From Conus ventricosus (Eukaryota; Mollusca; Gastropoda; Neogastropoda; Conidae), in NCBI GenBank assembly GCA_018398815.1, contig CM031620.1, forward strand, positions 68,016,760 to 68,080,759: 64,000 bases of DNA, in the 5' to 3' direction. The position numbers and the translations under genes were made by a program. Of the stretch, positions 40,995 to 46,039 are shown piece by piece. The notes beneath the pieces were generated by a model. That model was not told the DNA's origin. It saw nothing but the letters and a program-made list of their open reading frames with translations, and searched no databases. The number at the start of each line of letters is the position of its first letter. The stretch's first letter is position 1.

Positions 40995-42265
40995 CTTGAA
41001 TGTGTGCTGCCTGAAAAAAATGCACAAAAATAACGCAAACGGAGCAGCTGTGGTTGAGGACCAACATCACTGCGGCAGAACTCTAGTACAAAATCTTTCA
41101 AGGGAAAGTGTTCAGGGGAAAGGGCTTGTTCCTAGTTAAATTCAAATGGTGATATTAAAGAAACTAACGTACATTTCATTAAGGAAAGGACAAAATACAC
41201 AGGAGTTACAACAAACGCACAGTACCAAAATCAGTGTATAGCATGGTGCTTCTACTGTTCTAGGTTTCCCATCTGACCCACTGTTGTAAGAAATGGGTTT
41301 TAAAGCTATTTTGTCCATGACCTCATTTCATGACATCTCTTATCTGGCTAGTGCTGCTGGGAGATAAGTGAGTATGCTTTGCTTAACAATCAAACAGCAG
41401 ATGAGGACTGGAACGGTCTGCCAAAAATTCAAAACGCGTTGTTTCAAATACATTTACTCCACTGCTTCTTATTCTGTGGGACACATTACTGAAGATTCAA
41501 AGAAACTTACACTTTAGTTACAAGAATTTTAAGCAGCTGGATATCACTGATAATATACGCATCTTAAGTTGAGCAGACTGTGATGCAATTGAATATCTTT
41601 CATGGGCATTTACCATACATCATATCTTGAAAAGATACAGCTTTAAAATACTCGTTCATTGCTCCAAATTGCATGGGCCTCTCTGCAATGGGTAGTTTTA
41701 CAAAAACAGCATTGCGTGACTTTGGCGTACAGCACCCTTCTTCTGTACTACTAAAACAAACAAACGATAACAACACACCAACACCATCTGCCTTCTTTCA
41801 ATTGGCATTGTTATCAGAAACATTTCCTTTTTCTTGATGTTCATCAGCTGGAATTTGTGTGTTCTAGGGAAATCTCTATACCATTTTGGATGTTTCAGGG
41901 ATGGAACTGAACCAAATGAAACATTAAAACTTAAAAGGAAATCCAAGGGAACCTGGGGTAAAGCTTCTCCAAAAATCCAACAACAACAAAAGCTAGAACC
42001 GGAAACTGTGTAATCTGGTCCTTTTCGAGGCATACTATAAACACACATAATTTTGTAAAATGTAATTTTCTAACTTTTATCACTTTTTTTTTTTATTGCA
42101 TAATGTCATACATAATTTCTCTCTTTAAATTCAATAAAAAAAAAAAGCACAACACACCGTCTTTTTTCAGCGCAAGCTTTCGAACCACTGCTCTTCGTCA
42201 GGCCGCAAGACAAGTGACGCAATAGAAAAAATGACGTCCATTGGTGACATTAACTGTGACATCAT

Positions 42266-42298
<33 letters not shown>

Positions 42299-43171
42299 TT
42301 CGCTCGCTTTCTTTCTCTCCACCCTCTCTCTCTCTCGCCGCGCACAACTCCATCCTCCTCCGTTTCTTTGTTCAGTTAGGCCCACACATTGAGCCCTTGT
42401 GGATAGTTCGTCTTGAGCTTGTTCTCTGTTCAGTCAGGCCCACACATTGAGCCCTTGTAGATAGTTCGTCTTGAGCTTGTACATTTACACTCTCACGAAA
42501 TAGTCATAAATATGTCCAAATTTTGTGATTAAGACACAATCTCCTAGTGCAACTTTTTCTGTCCTTGCATAGTTTATTTCCTGATGACAGAAGAAGCATT
42601 CCAAGCAATATGCAAGACCCAGAGTTTTAACTTTTCCTATGAAACAGCTGAGGGTTCCTTCTCTAGCCTACAGCTATCATTGAGCACTCCCAGCTCCAAG
42701 AATTTCTTTATTTCTTCAAAAGCTTCATCACATTTACTATAATATGCCCTCATCATTGCAATTTTGTTCTTTAAAGACGCTGTTCCTAAAATTATGTTTA
42801 GAGACTGTGAGTAATGAACTGTTCTGGAGATGGAATGATTTGAAGATTAAAAAAAAAAAAAACTTTCTGTGCATACATAGGCCTATTGTTAATTTTTCTT
42901 CTCTTTTTCCCCTCCTTTTTTCCTTAAACAAACACAGGATAAATTCGGAAAATTTAAGAGAGTCCTGCATATGACATTTTCTATATTTCTTTTTAAAATG
43001 CATCTTAGTTTAATTTCCATTTACAATGATCAGAGAGAGAAAAACTGCCCTTCTTCTTTACAATTTAAGGGACAATAACCAGAGTTGCTTTTCAGTCACT
43101 GTACAATGGGAGAAATCTGTGGGAAAGATCTTTTGTCTCCCTCTCCTTCCAGTCCCCCCCCCCCCCCAAAA

Positions 43172-43218
<47 letters not shown>

Positions 43219-43949
43219 AAAAAACAAACTACACACAGTTTTTCTGTCAAATAATACAGTTCATGTATTAAAATCTGTATGTTCCCTTCCCATTTTAGAA
43301 CATTTCTTATGTTTCAGTGCTGAAACGACCATCAGTAGCCTAAAAAACAACAACAAAAGTACATATAGGCCTACACACAAGAACACAGCTGAAAGGCATC
43401 AAGGATTAGGAATCATGACACAAATCATGTCAACTTCCTTAGTAAGAGGTTCAAGGCTGATACAATTGTCTGAGGGAGAAGGGGGAAGGGGAGTGTGTGT
43501 GTGTGTGTGTGTGTGTTTGGGGGGGGGGGGGGGGTAATGGCTTTTTCTCTAAAGATCTTCTGATGTGAAACTCTCCCCAAACTTGGCTTGAGTTTCTAAT
43601 CACTTTCTTTCAACTGGACAGAAAGAAACTTTATCTCTTTATCAAACACCCCCCCCCCCCCCCCCCCCCCTGTGGTTTGTTCTTGAATGCTTCATTTCTC
43701 TGCATTACACACGTGTACACATTTTTCATAAAGATGTCATGAACACGTGCCACATGTACATTCGAGTTATGCCGTGACAACCGCAACGAGTCATACAGTG
43801 TCCAAGACACGCCTGGCAGTGATTTAAGATACTTGAATGAAACTTATAACGTCCCTGTAAATACTTGTAAATTTAATTGCTATAACGGTGTGAAATACCT
43901 TTGACGGTGGAACCACTGTAATCCTCTTGAAATTGTACCTCGACTCCAT
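712..43949 (-). CDS. GTPBP4: GTPBP4/NOG1 nucleolar GTP-binding protein, 5' part of gene, 8 exons
   Basis: Join (minus): 43949-43899, 39811-39641, 30006-29904, 27689-27606, 13554-13401, 12945-12853, 11020-10871, 819-712, then off the left edge. NOG1 is a conserved Obg-related GTPase that acts in the nucleolus on pre-60S particles. Seen directly: the N-terminus [17 protein letters not shown], the NOG1 N-terminal helical domain (exons 2-4), P-loop GFPNVGKSS (exon 5), the stretch [15 protein letters not shown] (exon 6), DTPG plus the DLSEQC region (exon 7), and NKSD (exon 8). Every junction has GT donor and AG acceptor, and phases agree throughout. About 305 of an expected roughly 640 residues are present. 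Exons 3 and 4 carry indels; the other six are open. Introns total over 40 kb, mostly transposons. The indels could be assembly error or real decay; intact flanking exons and splice sites favour error. Confidence 0.93.
820..1929. other. GTPBP4 intron 7, featureless part
   Basis: AT-rich intronic DNA with a short (CA)n at about 1110. Open frames on both strands around 1250-1520 have no recognisable content. Nothing else seen. Confidence 0.6.
1930..2440. repeat. 51-bp minisatellite, about 10 copies
   Basis: Tandem units containing AGGATTCCCTGCATCACTG and GAAGGTCTGTTTACACAATA. Copies differ by one or two bases. Because 51 is a multiple of three, both strands stay open across the whole array and mimic proteins of 17-residue repeats. 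Those frames are by-products and not genes. The array sits just upstream of the RTE LINE. Confidence 0.93.
3130..3906 (+). pseudogene. LINE endonuclease domain (RTE-like)
   Basis: The frame opens with [10 protein letters not shown] (the WNI strand of AP endonucleases), followed by [22 protein letters not shown] and WHLIDYV, the ordered motifs of an APE-type endonuclease that nicks target DNA. The catalytic SDH-like end is lost to a frameshift near 3893; the following frame reads [15 protein letters not shown]. The frame then runs as a linker to 4404, where a MITE interrupts it. Confidence 0.78.
4405..4938. mobile_element. 534-bp MITE with CAGGGTTC termini and 6-bp TSD, nested in LINE
   Basis: Starts CAGGGTTCCTAC and ends GTACGAACCCTG, flanked by TGTGTA on both sides (4399-4404 and 4939-4944). 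The LINE frame reads straight across (KTVY then GPSSNAM) if one TSD copy and the insert are ignored, which fixes the boundaries. The interior is strongly palindromic: the arm around 4503-4545 is inverted at about 4722-4770, centred on AAATTATCTCCCTTGG near 4640-4670. No coding capacity. It is related to the right half of the relic at 7390-7670. Confidence 0.85.
4945..6725 (+). pseudogene. LINE reverse transcriptase and C-terminal region (RTE-like)
   Basis: In order: [13 protein letters not shown] (fingers), then a frameshift near 5375, an in-frame stop near 5457 just before [22 protein letters not shown] (motif A), [16 protein letters not shown] (motif B), a frameshift near 5840, then [10 protein letters not shown] (catalytic FADD, motif C) and SFTYLGS. 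A long C-terminal segment with [23 protein letters not shown] and GRPLKCFKD follows, ending at 6725. At least two frameshifts and one stop make it non-functional. Confidence 0.85.
6740..7670 (-). mobile_element. hAT-like element remnant
   Basis: The segment after the LINE carries a broken zinc-finger transposase on the minus strand and, at 7390-7670, DNA homologous to the right half of the MITE at 4405-4938 (AAATTATCTCCCT, AACGCAGAAAAATCAAACTG, TTTGGTCAACA). That suggests the MITE is a deletion derivative of this larger family. The terminal CAGGG was not found; the right end is lost against the minisatellite at about 7690. Confidence 0.55.
6790..7330 (-). pseudogene. hAT-like zinc-finger transposase, N-terminal part, with stop
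   Basis: Minus-strand reading: [29 protein letters not shown], a stop codon, then [20 protein letters not shown]. The layout Cys-x2-Cys with a distal KKH is a TTF/BED-like finger. After a low-complexity Ala/Ser stretch comes DILWTLHTV and a [11 protein letters not shown] block, resembling the segment before the catalytic core of hAT-type proteins. The catalytic domain is absent. The stop in the finger and the C-terminal truncation make it a relic. Confidence 0.6.
7690..8168. repeat. 46-bp minisatellite, left block (about 10 copies)
   Basis: Units contain GGTAAGGATCCCCCCTCTCC and GTCCTTTCTATGAAGATGAT. Variants alternate TCTATGAAG and TCCATGAGG. Same array as 9123-10860; the two blocks are separated by a 954-bp insertion. 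Frames through the array on both strands are artefacts of the repeat. Confidence 0.95.
8169..9122. mobile_element. 954-bp TIR element inserted in the minisatellite
   Basis: Unique DNA flanked by GTAA on each side (8165-8168, 9123-9126), exactly at the repeat's own GGTAAGG. The ends are imperfect inverted repeats: left CCTTTACGCGACGCGCCGTG, right (reverse complement) TACTTTCACGACGGGCACGG. The left end carries further subterminal CGTGACGGCA-like copies (8200-8300). No coding capacity. The TSD (GTAA) resembles a variant TTAA, so piggyBac-type is possible, but this is inference. Confidence 0.6.
9123..10860. repeat. 46-bp minisatellite, right block (about 37 copies)
   Basis: Continuation of the 7690-8168 array. 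It runs to within about ten bases of the GTPBP4 exon 7 splice donor. Toward 10.5-10.86 kb the units become irregular with long C runs (up to about 16). Each unit holds AAAGGTAAGGATCC or ATGGTAAGGATCC, a near-consensus 5' splice site on the strand opposite to GTPBP4. Confidence 0.95.
10871..11020 (-). CDS. GTPBP4: GTPBP4 coding exon 7 (G3 motif)
   Basis: 150 bp, 50 codons, phase 0. Begins [14 protein letters not shown] with the G3 DTPG, then [11 protein letters not shown] and the DLSEQC segment, ending VEEQ before donor GTGAAG. The 46-bp minisatellite begins within about ten bases of this donor. Intact. Confidence 0.95.
11240..12060 (-). repeat. Dispersed retro-repeat with (TTACA)n tail, probable SINE/LINE 3' region
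   Basis: Begins at 11250 with (AATGT)n, then TTTATAGAGCGCTTACCTCG and AGCCCAAAGCGC. On the minus strand this reads as an element ending ...AAGCGCTCTATAAATA followed by a pentanucleotide tail, typical of short retroelement 3' ends. Frames to about 12060 are broken and unrecognised. Called from architecture only. Confidence 0.45.
12061..12852. other. GTPBP4 intron 6 remainder, nothing recognised
   Basis: AT-rich DNA with short CA and CT tracts at about 12770-12840. No open frame or repeat of note. Confidence 0.6.
12853..12945 (-). CDS. GTPBP4: GTPBP4 coding exon 6 (switch I region)
   Basis: 93 bp, 31 codons, phase 0. Encodes [20 protein letters not shown] and [11 protein letters not shown]. 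The PYAFTTKSL stretch is the Obg/NOG family switch I (G2) region. Acceptor TTTGCTGCAG, donor GTAAAG. Intact. Confidence 0.95.
13401..13554 (-). CDS. GTPBP4: GTPBP4 coding exon 5 (P-loop)
   Basis: 154 bp: one base completing Arg, then 51 codons. Starts [12 protein letters not shown], continues through [16 protein letters not shown], and contains the G1/P-loop GFPNVGKSS before SFINK. Acceptor GGTTACAG, donor GTGGGC. Intact. Confidence 0.96.
13798..13870. repeat. (TC)n/(CA)n microsatellite
   Basis: TCTC run followed by CA repeats with one interruption, in GTPBP4 intron 4. Confidence 0.95.
16236..18105 (-). mobile_element. CR1/Jockey-like LINE, copy 1, 5'-truncated
   Basis: Minus-strand non-LTR retrotransposon fragment with the RT and the 3' end, finishing in (GAA)n at 16241-16250. 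The 5' end is truncated within the region just before the RT ([16 protein letters not shown]). Its 3' UTR and coding part are nearly identical to the copy at 35797-39008, so the family was recently active. It lies in GTPBP4 intron 4 in the same orientation as the gene. Confidence 0.88.
16768..18039 (-). CDS. CR1-like reverse transcriptase, partial
   Basis: 423-codon open frame. Ordered motifs: [66 protein letters not shown] (motif A), [20 protein letters not shown] (motif B), [10 protein letters not shown] (catalytic FVDD, motif C, where FADD is usual), [10 protein letters not shown], and the thumb block [16 protein letters not shown] followed by [10 protein letters not shown]. The endonuclease is missing through 5' truncation. 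The last residues (ILGRT) run out of family sequence after a frameshift. Confidence 0.9.
   Translation of the reverse strand: MNVRLKDDDKLPEMQNIKVNKAKVFKLLTNINENKATGPDGVPGKLLKLCANELSEVYQPFYQASLDQVVIPDEWRDASIVPLFKKGDKTKAENYRPVSLTSISAKLLEHIIYSSIMDHLDKYDFLNNAQHGFRQQRSCETQLITTLNDFNNCLNNRQQIDAILLDFSKAFDKVDHEGLLLKLEHIDIGVSLLKWARSFLVGRTQKVVVEGSSSHCKPVLSGVPQGTVLGPLFFLIYINDISRNLSPGTTIRLFVDDSLVYRTIRSKNDTRILQEDLNALQEWERTWKMEFHPQKCQVLRICNKHSPTRSEYSIHNTILKETNAAKYLGVIIDSRLKWKEHYNLECKKANNILAFLYRNINDCHQKVKDHCYKTLVRPVLEYGCSVWDPYHLKNIDNLEKIQKRAARFVTGNTSEKRGILGRT
19560..20530. repeat. Cluster of GGCGATCGTTTG motifs paired with GACAGA
   Basis: GGCGATCG or close variants occur at about 19607, 19840, 20200 (inverted), 20403, 20464 and 20497, usually 8-15 bases from TGACAGA or GGACAGAC. 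It directly follows the TGACRGTYGTTAYG cluster and precedes the piggyBac relic. The repeated composite site looks like transposase-binding subterminal DNA. No gene recognised. Confidence 0.5.
20877..22014 (-). mobile_element. piggyBac-like element, internally deleted, flanked by TTAA
   Basis: Flanked by TTAA at 20873-20876 and 22015-22018, the piggyBac target. The left terminus reads CCCTTTTTGCATGCACC and the right terminus (reverse complement) CCCTCTTAACAGTAGAGCGC, sharing the CCCT start. It encodes only the N-terminal third of a transposase on the minus strand. Length 1,138 bp against more than 2 kb for a complete element. Confidence 0.85.
21219..21752 (-). CDS. piggyBac transposase N-terminal fragment
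   Basis: 177-codon frame with an ATG 5' end. It has an acidic low-complexity region (residues 12-70: [22 protein letters not shown]) followed by [28 protein letters not shown] and [19 protein letters not shown], the start of the DDE_Tnp_1_7 domain. None of the catalytic Asp residues is reached: the frame ends at a stop soon after MMGIQPVL, and the rest of the domain is deleted. Confidence 0.88.
   Translation of the reverse strand: MAAERFWRSIMGDSDEEESDFEGFTRDELQQVKPADDESDLDIDWDDVVRLMNHDSSESSSEDDEEAPVLQDRETSGRWSSSLKDFQIDQFCEDVGPKHDLPVDASPLDYFHLLLPESFFQTLAEETNRYAQQVQEEKGELDSKWREATVEEMKLYIAIAVMMGIQPVLSGIDTWCV
22078..23659 (+). CDS. Uncharacterised basic, Cys-containing protein, two exons, one frameshift
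   Basis: Exon 1 from [15 protein letters not shown] (22078) to 22265 (donor GTAAGG); exon 2 from 22910 (acceptor TGTTAAAG), joining in frame as [12 protein letters not shown]. The first ~150 residues are extremely Lys/Arg/Glu-rich with predicted long helices ([31 protein letters not shown]). A frameshift near 23305 leads into [42 protein letters not shown] and [14 protein letters not shown], possibly metal-binding. The frame closes at 23659, where the sequence turns poor. I do not recognise the family; the style resembles multicopy, transposon-associated proteins of invertebrates. It starts 64 bp beyond the piggyBac end, in GTPBP4 intron 4, antisense. Confidence 0.6.
22276..22331. repeat. (GT)n microsatellite
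   Basis: GT repeats in the small intron of the plus-strand two-exon gene, immediately after its donor. Confidence 0.95.
23660..26600. other. Low-quality or collapsed sequence tract
   Basis: Composition changes sharply: short runs of identical bases (GGGG, CCCC, AAAA, TTTT) every few bases on both strands, with no open frame over about 120 codons and no recognisable repeat. It follows a clean coding frame without a natural boundary. The same style, with spurious indels, continues more weakly to about 30 kb. It looks like poorly polished single-read consensus and not a biological feature. Confidence 0.6.
26601..27605. other. GTPBP4 intron 4 remainder
   Basis: AT-rich intronic DNA with a (CA)n at 27520-27560. 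No gene seen. Confidence 0.6.
27606..27689 (-). CDS. GTPBP4: GTPBP4 coding exon 4 with a compensating frameshift pair
   Basis: 84 bp between acceptor TTGTATTGCAG and donor GTAAAC, starting with the T that completes the Asn codon begun in exon 3. It reads VAKDYVRLM at the start and KHLKKAALG at the end, both matching NOG1. The middle, which should read KYGDTLYRC, is out of frame because one A is missing and one base is added about 25 nt later. The exon stays open but with nine altered residues. A base-calling or assembly error is likely. Confidence 0.82.
28030..28345. repeat. (GA)n/(GT)n microsatellite region
   Basis: Interspersed GA and GT runs in GTPBP4 intron 3. Frames here are low-complexity artefacts. 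Confidence 0.9.
28440..29903. repeat. About 50-bp minisatellite carrying the exon 3 splice donor (about 28 copies)
   Basis: Units contain CACTGACTTGTCAATCAGGT, CAGTCACTACAC and CTCCACATTAGGG. The last unit merges without a gap into GTPBP4 exon 3. In the gene's sense each unit has CCTGATTGACAA|GTCAGTG, identical to the last 12 bases of exon 3 and its 5' splice site. The array therefore copies an exon-intron boundary some 28 times in the intron. Many units carry small indels, consistent with poor consensus. Confidence 0.93.
29904..30006 (-). CDS. GTPBP4: GTPBP4 coding exon 3 with frame disruptions
   Basis: Bounded by acceptor CCCATTCACAG and donor AA|GTCAGT. Pieces in different frames read [12 protein letters not shown], then RDHYKLAL, then QINTA, then HLID, in the order expected for NOG1 between residues of about 75 and 110. 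The 103-bp length is one short of the expected 104. At least three single-base disruptions are needed to explain the frame changes, all in or next to homopolymers (A run, GG, CCC). The exon lies at the edge of poor-looking sequence, so consensus error is the favoured explanation. Its last 12 bases and donor are also the seed of the adjoining minisatellite. Confidence 0.8.
30007..31499. other. GTPBP4 intron 2, featureless part
   Basis: AT-rich intronic DNA. No gene or repeat recognised. Confidence 0.6.
31500..31985. repeat. 35-bp minisatellite, about 13 copies
   Basis: Units of CCTGTAGTAAGCTCAAATCA plus GACAGGTAATCCATG, with a few indels. Each contains CAGGTAAT on the plus strand, similar to a 5' splice site antisense to GTPBP4. 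Confidence 0.93.
32193..33591. mobile_element. 1.4-kb zinc-finger DNA element with CAGGGTTCCC termini
   Basis: Left end CAGGGTTCCCAGGGAC, right end GGTCCTTACCGG...-type in reverse complement, that is, ...GACCCTGGGAACCCTG on the plus strand. Flanked by CCTGA on both sides (32188-32192, 33592-33596). Both subterminal regions hold repeated TAAGGACCT (left about 5 copies between 32220 and 32275, right about 5 between 33490 and 33580). The interior encodes a broken TTF/BED-finger and coiled-coil protein on the minus strand. No DDE domain, so non-autonomous. Confidence 0.75.
32708..33290 (-). pseudogene. TTF/BED-like finger plus coiled-coil protein, frameshifted
   Basis: Minus-strand reading, in several frames: [20 protein letters not shown] with a following SLHLASM (finger with Cys-x2-Cys), then DHIHNMGG, then [40 protein letters not shown] and [20 protein letters not shown], ending VEKEWKNAD and a stop. 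The second half is a clear coiled coil. At least three frame changes. The architecture (finger then charged helix) recalls DNA-binding proteins of hAT-type elements; the family name is inference. Confidence 0.55.
33980..34090. repeat. (GT)n microsatellite
   Basis: Long interrupted GT/GC repeat in GTPBP4 intron 2. Confidence 0.95.
34308..34345. repeat. (CA)n microsatellite
   Basis: CA repeat, inside the outer element starting at 34170. Confidence 0.95.
34654..35535. mobile_element. 882-bp element with CAGGGTTC termini and 6-bp TSD
   Basis: Starts CAGGGTTCCCACAG and ends GGCGTACGAACCCTG, flanked by ACTTTC (34648-34653, 35536-35541). The right end is the same as that of the 4405-4938 MITE. Both subterminal regions have repeated TTTTCAAGG/TTTTCCAGG-like motifs. 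No convincing coding frame. It lies inside the outer element. Confidence 0.8.
36695..38212 (-). mobile_element. 1.5-kb hAT-like element with CAGACCTG termini and 6-bp TSD
   Basis: Left end CAGACCTGCCAACCCC, right end (reverse complement) CAGACCTGTCAACCATTAC. Flanked by CATATA (36689-36694, 38213-38218). The uninterrupted LINE copy at 16-18 kb shows a single CATATAC at the equivalent position, which proves the insertion. The right subterminal region carries GCGTAAG/GCGTAAT repeats (38120-38200). Confidence 0.85.
37292..37940 (-). pseudogene. hAT-like transposase N-terminal part
   Basis: From an ATG at 37940 ([17 protein letters not shown]), a one-base shift in an A run, then [52 protein letters not shown]. 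This is a BED-like finger (Cys-x2-Cys ... H-x4-H-like). It continues with [40 protein letters not shown], and [12 protein letters not shown], the first catalytic-Asp region of hAT-type transposases. It ends at [10 protein letters not shown] and a stop. The remainder of the RNase-H-like fold and the dimerisation domain are missing. Confidence 0.7.
39641..39811 (-). CDS. GTPBP4: GTPBP4 coding exon 2
   Basis: 171 bp, 57 codons, phase 0 at both ends, acceptor TTGTTTAG and donor GTGAGT. It encodes [20 protein letters not shown] and the following NOG1 signature [11 protein letters not shown], ending FPNIQ. Fully open. Confidence 0.95.
39926..39975. repeat. (CA)n microsatellite
   Basis: CA repeat 115 bp upstream of GTPBP4 exon 2. 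Confidence 0.95.
40171..40260. repeat. (GT)n microsatellite
   Basis: Long GT repeat in GTPBP4 intron 1. Confidence 0.95.
40350..40510. repeat. 17-bp minisatellite, about 9 copies
   Basis: Units ACAGGTCAGCTTGCACT, two of them with ACAACAGG. Each includes CAGGTCAGC, a 5'-splice-site-like word on the plus strand, antisense to GTPBP4. The apparent protein [17 protein letters not shown] is the repeat read in three frames. Confidence 0.95.
40900..40992. repeat. (GAGT)n followed by (GT)n
   Basis: Tetranucleotide and dinucleotide microsatellites in GTPBP4 intron 1. Confidence 0.95.
41100..42160. other. GTPBP4 intron 1, featureless part
   Basis: AT-rich DNA. No repeat or gene recognised. Confidence 0.6.
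42370..42480. repeat. Tandem duplication, unit about 57 bp
   Basis: Two near-identical copies containing GGCCCACACATTGAGCCCTT and ATAGTTCGTCTTGAGCTTGT. Confidence 0.85.
42637..42785 (-). CDS. Candidate orphan 3'-terminal exon
   Basis: On the minus strand a plausible acceptor (CTAAACATAATTTTAG, ag at 42786-42787) precedes a 48-codon open stretch, [47 protein letters not shown], then TAG. An AATAAA lies about 60 nt further on. It is not similar to anything I recognise and its phase does not suit splicing from GTPBP4 exon 1. It could be a terminal exon of an unrelated transcript, a transposon relic, or chance. Confidence 0.25.
43157..43216. repeat. C(n)A(n)(CA)n low-complexity tract
   Basis: Run of C, run of A, then CA repeats. 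Similar simple tracts occur at 43497-43534 ((GT)n then G run) and 43650-43670 (C run). Confidence 0.95.
43899..43949 (-). CDS. GTPBP4: GTPBP4 coding exon 1
   Basis: Seventeen codons from ATG (43949-43947), ending AAG before donor GTATTT, phase 0. The encoded [10 protein letters not shown] matches the invariant NOG1 amino terminus, which fixes the start codon. A pyrimidine-rich AG acceptor (43962-43963) lies 12 nt upstream of the ATG, so this exon may begin at 43961 behind a 5'UTR intron. Confidence 0.88.
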
Positions 43950-44030
43950 CTTTACAGATTTCTGAAAAGGAAGTGTTCACGGCAAGAACGACAACTCTCA
44001 GGCCAAGCCTACCGAAGACATAGAAAACAG
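43950..44030 (-). promoter_or_regulatory. GTPBP4 5' leader / putative promoter-proximal DNA
   Basis: The short segment between the GTPBP4 ATG and the 3' tail of an upstream LINE. It contains a pyrimidine-rich AG acceptor and no clear TATA box. With only about 85 bp of non-repeat DNA before the LINE tail, the true promoter may lie upstream of the LINEs or be LINE-derived. Confidence 0.3.
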
Positions 44031-44034
44031 TTTT

Positions 44035-45900
44035 TGTTTTGTTTTGTTTTGTTCAGTTCAGTTCAGTTCAGTTCACTTGGGACTTATAATGCATGCATAT
44101 GCTCAGGATATATTTTAATTTATTTTAACATATTTAACTTAGCGTTAGTATCCAGAAGGTTTTTAAAAGTATTCAAATCTTTTGCTTTTTGTGTGTGCAG
44201 GTTCTAGTCCACAGATCTAAATCACTTGATACTTGATATGTTGGGTGTTGGAGGTCTTTTTACAAGGCCTGTTCACCACTCCTGTTCAAAGCTAGACTTG
44301 CGTACGTGGCATAGCAAAGCAGTCTAGTGGTAACAGCTGGGGTCGAATTTGCTTGGCAGACTTTCCCAAAGGGCATCCAGTCTTCTTTTGAAAGCACTAA
44401 TGCTCGAGGCCGTCACCACATTATCTGGAAGACTGTTCCATGTGGACACCACTCTCTGCGCGAAGAAACTGGAACGCATGTTCAGTCTGCTATGTCTTTT
44501 CTCTAGGTTTAGAGAGTTCTCTCTAGTGTCTCTACCTTGGTGGAGCCGGAGTTGTGGTCTGTCTGTGTATGTACAAGCTTAAAAGTGTCATTCATGTCGC
44601 CTCTGTTTCTGCGGTGTTTGAGGCTTGGCAGTTTTAGTGCTGCTAGGCGCTCTGGATATGATTACGATTTTCTTTCAGGGGCCCAGTGAGTTTTGTTGCT
44701 CGCCCCTGAACATCCTCCAGGTCAGCACACAGGGTTTTAAATCTTGGCTGCCATACAGCGTGACCATACTCAAGGATTGGCATCACAAGGGAATTATAGA
44801 GTTGGACAAAGGTTTCTGGTGTAAGGTGATCAAAGGACCTTCTGATGACCCCAAGGATCCTATTTAGCCTTTGCCGTTGCTTGTGCCATGTGGTTCTTGA
44901 AACTAAGGTCCTTGTCCACCAACACTCCCAAGTGTCACTCTACTTCACTCTCTTCCAGTCTGACAGTGCAATCCTCACTGAGAGTTTTTGCTGTTCATAC
45001 AGTATGTTGCCTCTGTTTTGGGGTTACTAAGCCTAATAACACTGCATTTTTGAGTGTGGTACTTTAATTGCCAATTGGTTGACCACTTCTGGAGTTGGTT
45101 GAGATCTTGAAGAGTTTCCTGTGCATCACTGTTGTCGTTTCAGGCAAAGATTTTTGTATCGTCAGCAAAAAGCTCAACATGACTCTAGACGTGTTGGAGC
45201 AAATCATTGATGTACAACAGAAAAAGAATAGGACCCAACACACTGCCCTGTGGGATGCCACTGGTCACAACTGCTTGGCCCCGACTTTGTTCCATTGATA
45301 TTGACGCACTGAACTCTGTTGGTCAGGAAATCTTGGATCCATTGAAGGACTTTACCCTTTATTCGATGGGCTCTGACTTTTGCTATCAGTCTGCGGTATG
45401 GGACGCTGTCAAAAGCCTTCATGAAATCCATGTATGTGGCATCAATGCCACCTCCAGCATTTAAGGTCTCTGTCCAGATGTCTAGGGTTTCCAGAAGCTG
45501 GGTTATGCACGAGCGTCCTTTGGTGAAACCGTGTTGCCGTCTACTGATTAAATTGTTGTTTTGTAGGTGCGCTATCATTTTCTCACTGATCAGCTTTTCC
45601 ATCGTCTTACACAGCACACAGGTGAGACTCACAGATCTGTAGTTGTTTGCTTTGAGACGACTTCCTTTCTCGAAGATGCGGGTGACAGTTGCTGTTCTCC
45701 AATCCTCTGGGATCTTACCCGTCTCTAGGGACTTCTTGAAAATGATGGTCACGGGAACTGCTAGGACGCTTAACAACTCAACAAGCATGCGCGTGCTGAT
45801 AACATTAGCATTACCTTGAAAGGCATAACCATTCAAACCGTTCTTGAGTATTTTATTAGTTCTGTTGTGCCACTTCGCTGTCATGTATTGCTAATTCCGG
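44035..45900 (-). mobile_element. CR1/L2-like LINE, degraded
   Basis: Minus strand. The RT part at 45204-45884 reads AVPVTIIFKKSLETGKIPED, NNYRSVSLTCVLCKTMEKLI, RRQHGFTKGRSC, ATYMDFMKAFDSVPYRRLIA. The frame then shifts, with FADDTKIF near 45150. A C-terminal block with RLNMRSSFFAQRVVSTWNSL and INAFKRRLDALW lies at 44345-44480. The 3' end finishes in (TGAAC)n and (AAAAC)n at 44035-44073. Multiple frameshifts and stops. It lies directly upstream of GTPBP4 and in its orientation. Confidence 0.82.
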
Positions 45901-46039
45901 TTTCGCCGACATTCAAAATGATCAACCTCTTTGGCTGCCCATTTCAATGTGATGTTGGTCAGTGGGAGATTAACGACCTATTGACTGGATGCCCTTACGG
46001 ACAGAATGTGTTGTCCTTAACGTGGCATTTATGTCGTTA

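Noticed and set aside
42140..42240. Possible hammerhead ribozyme (CTGACGA ... CGAAA on the minus strand) of a Penelope-like element
   Set aside because: The core words are present but no convincing stem I or stem II pairing could be drawn, and no Penelope coding sequence lies nearby.
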